Positions 1 to 7,380 of a stretch of DNA of 23,978 bases are shown one piece after another (the first letter of the stretch is position 1; each line of letters opens with the position of its first letter). This stretch comes from an uncultured Collinsella sp. (GTDB lineage: Bacteria; Actinomycetota; Coriobacteriia; Coriobacteriales; Coriobacteriaceae), in contig CAADUS010000149.1 in assembly GCA_900752275.1 (NCBI GenBank), forward strand, positions 1-23,978, in the 5' to 3' direction. The position numbers and the translations under genes were made by a program. The notes beneath the pieces are model-generated. The model was not told the DNA's origin. It searched no databases and saw only the letters and a list, made by a program, of their open reading frames with translations.

Positions 1-135
1 AGGCAAGAAGCATTCCGCATGGTCAAAGCCAAAGTCAACCGGGCGCTCGACGGCTACGCGAACGGTTCCGTCTTCTCTTGTCTCTGAGTAGGCAAACTGG
101 GTGCCATCATCAAGCTGTACATAGCTCCAAAACAT
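1..135 (-). CDS. Small hypothetical protein, 5' part only
   Basis: The first 45 codons of a minus-strand gene are present and the rest lies beyond the window edge. The start is well supported: an ATG at 133-135 is preceded on the minus strand by an AAGGAGGT-like Shine-Dalgarno sequence 4-5 nt upstream. The protein begins MFWSYVQLDDGTQFAYSE and is acidic, with alternating hydrophobic and polar residues suggesting beta strands. I see no signal peptide and no membrane segment. I do not recognise the family and assign no function. A possible -10 box lies just upstream, so it probably has its own promoter. Confidence 0.6.
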   Translation of the reverse strand, partial: MFWSYVQLDDGTQFAYSETREDGTVRVAVERPVDFGFDHAECFLP

Positions 136-161
136 GACTACCTCCTTAGTGTTTGCATTTG

Positions 162-167
162 AGTATA
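162..167 (-). promoter_or_regulatory. Possible -10 box for the partial gene at 1-135
   Basis: Read on the minus strand the hexamer is TATACT, 27 nt upstream of the ATG. This leaves a short leader holding the strong Shine-Dalgarno sequence. I cannot point to a convincing -35 box, so the call rests on the -10 and its spacing. Confidence 0.3.
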
Positions 168-298
168 AAGAACGGAGTGGATTTAACACGAGGTGAATAG
201 AATTGATCCAATAAGACCCGTACCCTGCGGCTGGCTACACAAGCGATAGTTCTTGTTTCGAAAACGCATATGGCTGCACGTTAGACATTGCATGCATG

Positions 299-332
299 AA
301 AAAAAGCAACGCTCTCTTGACGAAAGCGTTGC
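299..332 (-). terminator. Rho-independent terminator of the LPXTG gene
   Basis: Positions 306-313 (GCAACGCT) pair perfectly with 325-332, giving an 8-bp stem and an 11-nt loop. On the minus strand the stem is followed by a run of seven T (299-305). It lies about 50 nt downstream of the stop codon of the LPXTG gene. Confidence 0.85.
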
Positions 333-384
333 CCTTGAAGCTCCTACAGAGCTCTTGTATCGCAGTCAAGTGCGTCGTACCGCA

Positions 385-1479
385 TCAGCAGCGATATGCG
401 GCGCTCAGAAGCATTGTCCCCAGCAGGAATAGCGTTAAGGAGGCAGCTATCCAGTAGCCGTCGCCGGTCTTGGGAAGCGCCGGCGTTGTTGCCATAGTGG
501 ATTTGGGCTTGGTCGTCTTGCTGACCGTGGTCTTGGTGACCGTTGTCTTGGGCGACGTAGCTGCGGGTTTCACCGCGGGATCCGTCGCCGGCCCCGCACC
601 GGGTTGCCCCGTAGCGGGGTCGGCGCCACCAGTAGGCTCGCCCGCGTCATCCCCCGGCACCTCGCCGCCGGGTGTAACGGTCTCCCCCGCCCGTGCGGTG
701 GCGCCATCGGGCTCAATCACCACATGCGGCGCCACGGCCCCGTCATCATCCACCACGCAGGCAGCGCCAAAGGCCCCGCCTGCAGGCGTCACAAAGTGCG
801 CAGTCACAAGCGAACCGTGATCGCAGGCAACGCCGGCATCCGTACCGGTCGCATCCAGCCGGGACGCATCCACGATAAGAGTCTCGCTCGCAGAGTCAGC
901 CCCAAATCCCTCGTCGAGCAAGCGCACGCCATAAAAGCGCAAGCCCGCATCGGATCCCGCGCCCGCGGCAACAACGCGCCCTCCGCCACGTACGGTCAAG
1001 CTGCCTGCGGCAATGCCGGCCACGGTCTGGTTAACAACGCCAGCGCCGTCGGCCCTGGCATCGACCGTGCAGCCGTCCACCACCAGCGCCTGAGACACAT
1101 GGATCCCGCATTGCGAACCCGTCGCCGTGAGCGAGCCGGAGCCGCGAAGCGTAAGGTTTCCCCACACCTCCATGCCGCTCATGGAAATGTCCGCATCGGG
1201 CGCATGCGTCTCGACCACGGAGTTTTGCCCCACAAGCGTCACCACCAAGTCGCCGTCGGCGCCGATAGCTTCGCCCGCATATCCGGTGAGCTCCAGATGT
1301 TCGTCATCGGTCCAGGCCCACCCGGGGCCCGACTCGCCCGGCTCGTAGTACGTGGCGCCCGCAATAAACAGGCTGTCCACGCCCGCGGCATAAGAAGGCC
1401 CGCCCAGCAAAACGCATAGGCAGGCCATGGCAGTAAACAGGATGTAGTGACGGCTAGTGTGGAACGCGGCAGCAAACAT
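385..1479 (-). CDS. LPXTG cell-wall-anchored surface protein
   Basis: A secreted protein expected to be covalently attached to peptidoglycan by sortase. The ATG at 1477-1479 is chosen because GGAG lies about 5 nt upstream; an in-frame TTG nine codons earlier has no ribosome site. The N-terminus has a hydrophobic signal (ILFTAMACLCVLLGG) with a likely cleavage site at SYAA. The middle is built of short Gly/Ala/Val-rich beta stretches such as GNLTLRGSGSLTATGS, resembling right-handed beta-helix or carbohydrate-binding surface modules. A Pro/Thr/Lys-rich spacer follows, then LPKTG near residue 335, a hydrophobic segment and a very short tail ending RC. The length is about 364 aa. The ligand is unknown. 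It is monocistronic with its own terminator. The sorting signal is clear; the beta-helix fold is inferred from composition. Confidence 0.85.
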   Translation of the reverse strand: MFAAAFHTSRHYILFTAMACLCVLLGGPSYAAGVDSLFIAGATYYEPGESGPGWAWTDDEHLELTGYAGEAIGADGDLVVTLVGQNSVVETHAPDADISMSGMEVWGNLTLRGSGSLTATGSQCGIHVSQALVVDGCTVDARADGAGVVNQTVAGIAAGSLTVRGGGRVVAAGAGSDAGLRFYGVRLLDEGFGADSASETLIVDASRLDATGTDAGVACDHGSLVTAHFVTPAGGAFGAACVVDDDGAVAPHVVIEPDGATARAGETVTPGGEVPGDDAGEPTGGADPATGQPGAGPATDPAVKPAATSPKTTVTKTTVSKTTKPKSTMATTPALPKTGDGYWIAASLTLFLLGTMLLSAAYRC

Positions 1480-1696
1480 AACCGCTCCGATCTTCGCAAG
1501 AGCCAATGGAAACTGCGCCAGAAGACTACCTGGTAGCAGCAGTTATTAGTGTAGCGAGATCGGGCGAGTGGCGAACGAATTGCCTGCAAACGAACCCACG
1601 AAATTAGGTGTAAATCGTTTTGCCAGTCGGTGAAAGGAGGCCAAGTTCGACGAAGCTCCGTAGACTTTCGAGGGCAACCCGCCAGCCAACGACGCA

Positions 1697-2065
1697 TTAG
1701 CTCTGACGCTCCTTAAAGATTCGCAAAGCTTTCTCTAGCTCGGGAATATCATCGACGATTACTTTCCAAGCAAGGGATCGATCAACCTCTCGATAGCCGT
1801 GCGCTACGAAGTTGCGAAAACCCCTAATATCATTCCAGGGATACTCCGGAAAAGCTGATTGAACTTCTTCAGAAAGATGGAGCGCATCCTCAGCGATTCT
1901 GTAAACAGGGCTCATGATTGCGTCGTAGGCAAGTTCGCCTTCCTCGCTTCTATCGCAAACGAAGGAACTCTCCGTAGAGCCAAAATGGTCGATACGTTTA
2001 GTCAGCGTCTCGCAATCAGACAGAATGACATCGATGAGCTCAGCGTCACGCTTACGCCGCTTCAT
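1697..2065 (-). CDS. hepT: HepT-like HEPN ribonuclease toxin (DUF86)
   Basis: Toxin of a MntA-HepT (HEPN/MNT) pair. The family cuts RNA and is silenced when its partner adenylylates a tyrosine in the active-site motif. That motif, RX4HXY, is intact as RNFVAHGY at about residues 84-91 of 122. The rest is helical and charged, and the length is normal for HepT. I prefer the ATG at 2063-2065, which has GAGGTG about 8 nt upstream; an ATG at 2080 and a TTG at 2089 are in frame but less well placed. The gene overlaps the end of mntA by 14 nt, so translation is probably coupled, with the antitoxin made first. It appears functional. Confidence 0.85.
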   Translation of the reverse strand: MKRRKRDAELIDVILSDCETLTKRIDHFGSTESSFVCDRSEEGELAYDAIMSPVYRIAEDALHLSEEVQSAFPEYPWNDIRGFRNFVAHGYREVDRSLAWKVIVDDIPELEKALRIFKERQS

Positions 2066-2351
2066 AAAGACGCACCTCATCCTGTTCAATGTTTTTGCGG
2101 AAAGCCGGGCGCATGTGCTCAGGCGGATTAGTCACAATCTCAACCTCTCGCCCGAGTTCCTCTTCAAGTTCAAGGGAGATTTCATATAGCGTGCCAAACG
2201 TCATGCTGTCTCCGCAAACGAGGCGCAAATCGATATCACTATCTGGCGTCTGCTCGCCGCGAGCAAAAGAACCAAAAAGATACGCCTCGCGGACATCGTA
2301 GCGAGACAGTACGCGAGAAACAGCGGCAGATATGTCGACAAAAGTAATCAT
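2052..2351 (-). CDS. mntA: MntA-like minimal nucleotidyltransferase antitoxin
   Basis: A 99-aa nucleotidyltransferase of the MNT family. In characterised MntA-HepT systems it transfers AMP units to HepT and blocks its RNase activity. The GSX10DXD catalytic signature is complete: GSFARGEQTPDSDIDL, with G27-S28 and D39/D41. The C-terminal half (LEEELGREVEIVT) fits the family's second metal-site strand. It is the first gene of a two-gene operon and its 3' end overlaps hepT in another frame. The ATG at 2349-2351 has only a weak ribosome site. Two 9-bp direct repeats flank a candidate -10 box about 80 nt upstream and could be an autoregulatory operator. Confidence 0.85.
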   Translation of the reverse strand: MITFVDISAAVSRVLSRYDVREAYLFGSFARGEQTPDSDIDLRLVCGDSMTFGTLYEISLELEEELGREVEIVTNPPEHMRPAFRKNIEQDEVRLYEAA

Positions 2352-2424
2352 GGCTCAATTTTACTTTCCGATTGTATGGAAGGCAATTCTAACGTGTCTA
2401 CTCAGCAGGCCGGAGTTATTAGAT

Positions 2425-2450
2425 GTTGAGTCAGATAGTAAGTTGAGTCA
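2425..2450 (-). promoter_or_regulatory. Candidate mntA-hepT promoter with paired 9-bp repeats
   Basis: On the minus strand TGACTCAAC occurs twice (2442-2450 and 2425-2433), 17 bp from start to start. Between the copies lies TACTAT (2435-2440), a good -10 match. Repeats straddling a -10 box are a common layout for toxin-antitoxin autoregulation. No clear -35 box is seen. Confidence 0.4.
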
Positions 2451-2514
2451 CCTCATGCGTCGGAGCTTTCAGAAGTCGGACACTACCCACCATATATTAA
2501 TGCAACTGCCCTGC

Positions 2515-4017
2515 TCATGAGGCCCCGCAATCGCCGTTTCGGTTTTCCGTGGTAATATGCCTATTTTTCGTAATTAGCGATTTTGGCGAATCACAAAAGA
2601 AGATCTTTTTGCTTGCTTTTTGCAGCGTGCTTGGCTTGATGTTTGGCGTATTGATGATGTGTTTGTTCGTTATTACCTGAATGCAAAGAATCTCGAAACG
2701 CCTGTTCTCCTTCAGCGCCTTTTCCATTAACGCTACTGCTTGGTCTATGTAATCCTCTGAAGAGGATGTGGAGTTTTCCATCATCAAGAGACGCTGAATT
2801 CGATGCGTCGAGCACTCTTGTTCGCGTGTGCTGAGTAGCTTAACGGTATCTCCTGTAGAACAATAATATGAAGCTTGGTCGTAAACACTGAGACAGGTGG
2901 CAATTCCAATCTTGTATAGGATATCTTTCAGCTCTTCTTTTGTGATATTCGATAGGCTGCCATCCTCGGAAATAATCTCAAGCAATTGGTTGATTAATTC
3001 GTCGTAGTTTTCATCTGTTTCGTGAAGCATTCCGAAAATAATTCTGTTGGGCAATTCATAAAGAGCCTTAATTGTCTGGTATTTTTCAATTTTGGGTGTT
3101 GTCGCAAAATGCATGACGAATGACTTTCCAGCGATTTCGAGATACTTTAGCGCGCGCAGTATCCTATTGCTGTTAGTGAGCCGGTCCTTTTCGTCATAGT
3201 CGTAAAGGCCGGCATATTCCAGTAGGCCTTCTTCCTGGCGCTTATTGGATATCTCTTCCTCGCGCTGTGAAACCATATTGTCTGCAGCATGTCGATCGCC
3301 CTCGTTTGCCATTTTTATTTTTGCATACTGACCGGTAGCCAAAAAGCGAATGTTTTTCGCTTCAACAGAGAACTCCTCGAACGGGGAGAGTGCTTCTTCT
3401 GCGCAAGAGAGAAGCTTTCCTGCAAAGCTAGAATTATTTCGCAGATATGATAAGAAGAGGAGAATATTCTCATTGATGTTGAAGCAGATGTTCTCGACCA
3501 GGTAACCTACGTCACCGCTTATATCATCTCCCTTATCTCCCATAAGGTTAATTCGCTTTGCGACAAAGTAAGCGAAGACAGTGTTAGAGACGAAATAGTA
3601 GTATGGTGCCGTCTCCCCCATTCGTATTATGTCTGCTTCGCATGCGAGCTCAACGAAATCTCCTGGGCGGCTTTCGAGGGCATACTCATCAGCGTATTGT
3701 TGGATTTTATCGAAAAGGGTGCTGGCCTCAATTGTGGCGTTTTTGGCTTTATGCATGTGGTACGCGATCTCGCCTAGGAGCGCGAGGACTTCGCGGATCC
3801 CACCCTCTTTTGTCGCTCCGTATTTCGATTTGCTCCATGCTTGTCTTACCCGGTTTACAATATTAGCCTCGAAGATTTCGTTAAAAGGAATTGTCTTTTC
3901 CCTGCCTGCAGGGTTTTTATCGGCATAGTAGATGACACTTTGAAGGATGAACTCTGGGTTGAGAGAGAAGATGTCGCTATGCGAATGGACAGCCCTATCG
4001 ATTGCTCCAATAACCCC
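2515..4017 (-). other. Severed C-terminal half of the STAND gene
   Basis: Five hundred codons lie downstream of the amber codon in the same frame. The first in-frame ATG (3754-3756, MHKAKNAT) is 87 codons downstream, has no nearby ribosome site and starts mid-domain, so independent translation is unlikely. The segment opens with what looks like the helical lid of a STAND ATPase (NPEFILQ) and continues as helical, charged sequence. No TPR, WD40 or Ankyrin periodicity is evident by eye. In STAND proteins this part usually senses the trigger. Confidence 0.7.
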
Positions 4018-5589
4018 CTAGATATTATTGGGTGCAACTTGTAGTTCTCGACATGTGTTGTATACCAGCTCGTCCCTTTTCCCTTTAAAGAAGTTTTTAA
4101 TGCTATAGGTGACAACGGCATCGTCGTCCCCCAATTCTCTCCGAACATCTTCGATGATGCCTGTGTCGATTTTTTGAGATGAAGTAAGGACGACGCAACC
4201 GACATTGTTCAGAGCTTCTCGAATGAACGCCGCATCTGATCCGTTGCGTTTTAGTCTGTCGAAATCATCGATTAATAGGACTTTCTTCTGGATGGAAGAT
4301 TGTTTAAATCTCGCTGAGGCTGACTCATTACGGCCGTATTGCTCTCTAATCAAGTCGTCAAACAGATACTTAATTGATGGTCTACTATTGCTTTCGCCGA
4401 GAAACAGCGGGCTGTAGCCTTGGGCGATACTTGAATTGTACAGATGCATTAAGAGCGCTGTTTTACCCGAACTTTTTGAGCCAACGATATTAACGCATGG
4501 GTTTGTGTTGATGAAATCAAAGAACTCACTGTCTGACGCGATGACGGAAAAGGGATCATCGTCAACATGAATGCTGGTTTCAAGGACTGGAAAAACGAAA
4601 TAGCTTTCCAATGGGGCGTTGATGAGGTTAAAGTTTGGTTTCAGCGCGTCTATGAATTCCGTATTGGGAATGGCTTGACCAGGTGTTTTCGGTCTCAAAG
4701 TCATTGTTTCACGGTTGTGTTCGGTGTATATGGAACATTGCCTGTCCCAAATGAAGTAAATTGTTGTGAGCAGCATCGTCTCGGAGTCGTAATGTAGCAG
4801 CGAGAATGACGACTCGTCGTATGATGAGGTACTTATAACACCGCCCCTTGAAACGGTTAAGTGCTGTCTATTGCTATTTGTATACGATTCGGCGAAGCCA
4901 TCGTGCTCATGTCCTATAAACAAAATGTCGCAATGCTCATACAGTCGCTGCTCGAGACGTCTTTTCGATTCATCGTCGAACCACTCACAGCCATGGTGCA
5001 TTATTACAATACTGAGATTCGTATTGCAGCTTTTCTCAATTGAGCATATCGCTCTTTCGGGAAGGTAATGTATCTCTTTGTCTGTTCGCTCTCTGGTTGA
5101 AAACGGAGCACTATTGAGCATCGTCGCTTTGATGCTGCAAGCTTGACCCCCGATGTCGAATTGCTCAGTGGAATCCGAGTATTCACTGCGAAAGAGGCGG
5201 TACTCGTTTGCGAACTCGAAAAATGGGTCCATTTTCTCGAGTTCATGCGCGTATGCGTCACCCAAGGAAGTGCGTTTACTTTCGATTAGCATTTCTGCAG
5301 TCGGGGAGTCTTGCGGTATCGAGATATCGTGATTTCCTGGAACGAAGAGAATCTCTGGTTTTATTCCTTTGGAACGAAACCTGCAAATCAAATCATCGAT
5401 CAGGCGTTTAGCGACGTGATACTCGTCTGCACTTCCTGAATTCGCAAGATCGCCAGAAATTATGAGGAATGCGCAGTCGAACGGTAATTCGCATGGAACA
5501 GCATCAACGATTCGACGAATCTTTTCCGATGAGTAGTCGCGGTTCACCTGAAGGTGAATATCGCTGAGATGGAGAAAGAGAACCTGCAT
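4018..5589 (-). CDS. N-terminal half: calcineurin-like phosphoesterase plus P-loop
   Basis: This is the part made under standard decoding (523 aa). The metal-binding motifs of the calcineurin-like superfamily are all present: D10-x-H12 (DIHL), G46-D47 (SGDLANSG), GNHD at 85-88, HH at 198-199 and GHEH at 226-229. The enzyme domain therefore looks catalytically competent. The substrate cannot be read from sequence; relatives cleave phosphodiesters in nucleotides or nucleic acids. The NTPase part has Walker A GSKSSGKT (370-377), Walker B VLLIDDFD (437-444) and CVVLTSSQ near 465-472, a sensor-like strand. The ATG at 5587-5589 follows a G-rich stretch (GGGGGC) but no ideal ribosome site. TACAAT about 60 nt upstream (minus) is a weak -10 candidate. 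Confidence 0.75.
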   Translation of the reverse strand: MQVLFLHLSDIHLQVNRDYSSEKIRRIVDAVPCELPFDCAFLIISGDLANSGSADEYHVAKRLIDDLICRFRSKGIKPEILFVPGNHDISIPQDSPTAEMLIESKRTSLGDAYAHELEKMDPFFEFANEYRLFRSEYSDSTEQFDIGGQACSIKATMLNSAPFSTRERTDKEIHYLPERAICSIEKSCNTNLSIVIMHHGCEWFDDESKRRLEQRLYEHCDILFIGHEHDGFAESYTNSNRQHLTVSRGGVISTSSYDESSFSLLHYDSETMLLTTIYFIWDRQCSIYTEHNRETMTLRPKTPGQAIPNTEFIDALKPNFNLINAPLESYFVFPVLETSIHVDDDPFSVIASDSEFFDFINTNPCVNIVGSKSSGKTALLMHLYNSSIAQGYSPLFLGESNSRPSIKYLFDDLIREQYGRNESASARFKQSSIQKKVLLIDDFDRLKRNGSDAAFIREALNNVGCVVLTSSQKIDTGIIEDVRRELGDDDAVVTYSIKNFFKGKRDELVYNTCRELQVAPNNI

Positions 5590-5775
5590 TTTGCCCCCGA
5601 TGTACCTTATTTAAATCTGCGCCGCACAGACGCAGACAAACGCTCTGATGTTGATTGTACAGGATGCAGTCATTAGAGAATATAAGTAGGCCCTTTTGGT
5701 CGATATCGCCGTCTGAGTGCTCGAGGAAAGCGCTCACGAAACTTCTAGCGATTATGCAAACCTCAACTCGCACGA

Positions 5776-5907
5776 TTATGCGCGCGTCAACGACCCGCCG
5801 CACTCGTCGACCATGCCGACGGCAATGCGCTTCTGCTCGTCCATGTAGCTCTTCTGCGCGTCACCCAGCCCCGGCAACGCGCCGCCCAAGCCAAGCCCAA
5901 AACTCAC
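5776..5907 (-). pseudogene. Short GC-rich coding remnant, family unknown
   Basis: A 43-codon open frame (GTG start possible, TAA at 5776-5778) whose codon use is much more GC-rich than the STAND gene beside it and matches the core genome. It includes GDAQKSYMDEQKRIAVGM, which reads like real protein ending in ECGGSLTRA. There is no convincing ribosome site, and the frame continues upstream into a hairpin. It is most likely the 3' end of a gene whose body was lost. I cannot name the family. Confidence 0.25.
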
Positions 5908-5923
5908 CTCACGACCAAACAAA

Positions 5924-5961
5924 TAGAGGGACGCACCGGCGCAAGCCGATGCGTCCCTCTA
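5924..5961 (-). terminator. Long GC-rich hairpin downstream of the ugd fragment
   Basis: A 12-bp arm (5924-5935) pairs with 5950-5961, followed by one C/A mismatch and a further 4-bp stem (5937-5940 with 5945-5948) closed by a GCAA tetraloop. On the minus strand the stem is followed by TATTTGTTT, a moderate T-rich tail. It lies about 40 nt downstream of the UDP-glucose dehydrogenase fragment and was probably its terminator. Confidence 0.7.
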
Positions 5962-6003
5962 TTCAATCCGGCAGAATCGCCACCAAACAGAGTCCCCTCT
6001 CCC

Positions 6004-6351
6004 CTAATCCCGCTTAAACAGGTCCCTCGTGTACACCTTGTCAGCCACGTCCGCGAGCTCGTCGTTCCAGCGGTTGGCCACGATCACGTCGCAGCCAGTC
6101 TTGAAGGCCTCCAGGTCGTGGTTCACCTCGGAGCCGAAGAACTCCGGCGCGTCCAGCGTGGGCTCGTAGACCACCACGGGCACGCCCTTGGCCTTCACGC
6201 GCTTCATGACGCACTGGATGGAGCTCGCGCGGAAGTTGTCGGAGTTGGACTTCATCGTCAGGCGGTTGACGTCCGCAATCAGCTTCGGCTTGCCGGCATG
6301 CTTGAGATAAATAGGATCGTGTATGGCCTTGCTCTCAACAAACGATTCGAG
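6004..6351 (-). pseudogene. 3' fragment of UDP-glucose 6-dehydrogenase
   Basis: The last 85-90 residues match the C-terminal domain of HasB-type UDP-glucose dehydrogenase. MKSNSDNFRASSIQCVM aligns with the conserved MKSNSDNFRESAI of the streptococcal enzyme, and the ending DKVYTRDLFKRD corresponds to NKVYSRDIFGRD. The full enzyme is about 400 aa and makes UDP-glucuronate. The N-terminal NAD domain and the catalytic cysteine region are absent. The frame stays open upstream to a TAA at 6352-6354, only a few bases from the stop of the DUF6414-like gene, so a deletion or recombination joint lies between 6255 and 6351. Residues upstream of about 6275 do not clearly resemble the enzyme. It is not expected to be active. 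Confidence 0.8.
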
Positions 6352-6359
6352 TTATGCGG

Positions 6360-7234
6360 TTATACCGATGGATGCGATTCTTGGTAAAGCGCAACAACTT
6401 CAAGTTGATAAACAGGCTTGCCGCTAATCTCCATTATCGCCACAGAATCACATTTAATTGGGCCGGAATTAAAGGCTGACACTGACTTGATAAGCGCCTC
6501 TTTGCTGCCGGTATCCATAATTTTGGTAAATACGGTATTTTTCATCAATTGGGTTCCGTCTGGAAATACTCGTTTGATTTGTGCCAAACAGGTCAGTTCG
6601 ACATCTATAATATCCTGCCGATTAGCTTGATATAGATTTTGGTCAGTTATCGTACCAATTACGGCATAAGCATCGTTTTCCGAGACTATCTCTTCTGCGG
6701 AAAATAACTCTTTGGTGACAGCTCCGATTTTTTCAATGAAGCTGAAGTGGCGTTATTTGATCCCTTGAGCTTGGTTCCGCCAACCTCTTGCATTTTTTGG
6801 CTGAGCTCAGTCATTTCAATCGCTTCATCAACGAGACCTTTAATGGAATTGATCTTAAGATTGACCGGAATGCAGACAAAGTCTCCAGGCTGAGACTTCA
6901 AAATCTCTTTTAAGAACTTATGTTGGGACAGCTGCTCGACCACCATGCTCAACATGGAAGTTGTGGTCTGGACCAACTTTGATTCCTTAGAACTCGAATT
7001 TCCAGAATTCTTATTAAGCTCCGCTTCGGCTGTTATCCCAAGCTTAAAAATCTTAAAACCAACGCCAGCGCCCCCTCTTTTTGAGGAAGATTTTCCTGAA
7101 GACGATTCTTCTTTAATCTCTTCGTATTCAGAAAAGCCCCTATTTAGAATTGCGTAAATATCCAACAGTCTATTTTGGTTTACATAGTATGGGAAAAATA
7201 CCGAATCAGCTACAGGTAAAGGTTTCTCGTCCAT
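6360..7234 (-). pseudogene. DUF6414-like protein gene with a one-base frameshift
   Basis: The 5' frame (6686-7234, 182 codons) begins MDEKPLPVADSVFFPYYVNQ and includes NQNRLLDIYAILNRGFSEYE. That pattern resembles DUF6414, a family of unknown function usually near 290 aa; the match is from memory. The frame ends at 6686, but a minus-one frame carries sensible protein straight on (KIGAVTKELFSAEEIVSEN to ESHPSV, stop at 6360). The switch maps to a run of six A on the minus strand (about 6729-6734). One extra A would restore a 291-aa protein. Causes could be a real deletion, phase variation or a sequencing error. The ATG at 7232-7234 has AAGGGA upstream. No function is assigned. Confidence 0.65.
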
Positions 7235-7262
7235 ATTCCGAATCCCTTCAAGACGATAATCA

Positions 7263-7304
7263 AATTGACCTCTTGTAGAAAAGAAAGTCTACAAGAGGTC
7301 AATT
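7263..7304 (-). terminator. Perfect 17-bp hairpin downstream of capG
   Basis: Positions 7263-7279 pair without mismatch to 7288-7304 around an 8-nt A-rich loop. It lies about 77 nt past the capG stop. The tail after the stem on the minus strand is only moderately T-rich (TTGATTAT). It may end the polysaccharide operon. Because a TATAAT (minus, 7310-7315) lies just upstream, it could instead form the 5' end of the DUF6414-like transcript. Confidence 0.6.
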
Positions 7305-7380
7305 AAACAATTATATTTAGCTTGTTAACACTGGTAGAAAACCAGGCAGGTTACATATGCCGCACCAAATGTCGACTGTT

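Larger units (their letters stand above)
2515..5589 (-). pseudogene. Metallophosphoesterase-STAND NTPase gene interrupted by an in-frame amber codon
   Basis: Read through one TAG (4018-4020), this is a single open frame of 1,024 codons encoding about 1,023 aa. The interval 3757-4017 has no other stop and reads as sensible protein (for example NPEFILQSVIYY), so the two flanking open frames belong to one gene. Domain order: calcineurin-like phosphoesterase (about 1-285), linker, STAND-type P-loop NTPase starting near 365, then a long helical region with no repeats I can recognise. STAND proteins with N-terminal effectors are known bacterial antiphage sensors; a role for this one is inference. 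The amber falls at codon 524, soon after the Walker B/sensor region, and would remove half the protein including the presumed sensor. A CAG-to-TAG change (Gln) would be the simplest origin. Confidence 0.8.
5590..6003. other. Gap without an intact gene: remnant and hairpin
   Basis: No complete gene is visible. The half nearest the STAND gene is AT-rich and probably holds its promoter. The other half is GC-rich and contains a 43-codon coding remnant (5776-5907) and a strong 38-nt hairpin (5924-5961), both described separately. Confidence 0.6.

Noticed and set aside
604..1419. Plus-strand open frame (271 codons) across the LPXTG gene
   Set aside because: Arg/His-rich shadow. The minus-strand frame has a signal peptide, an LPKTG sorting signal and a terminator.
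4018..4020. TAG as a recoded sense codon
   Set aside because: Other genes in the window use TAG as a normal stop (capE, capG, the antiterminator, thiamine pyrophosphokinase), so amber recoding is unlikely.
6729..6734. Programmed -1 ribosomal frameshift at the A6 run
   Set aside because: The sequence in frame is G-AAA-AAA, so slipping mismatches the P-site first base, and no downstream pseudoknot is evident. A simple deletion or sequencing error is more likely.
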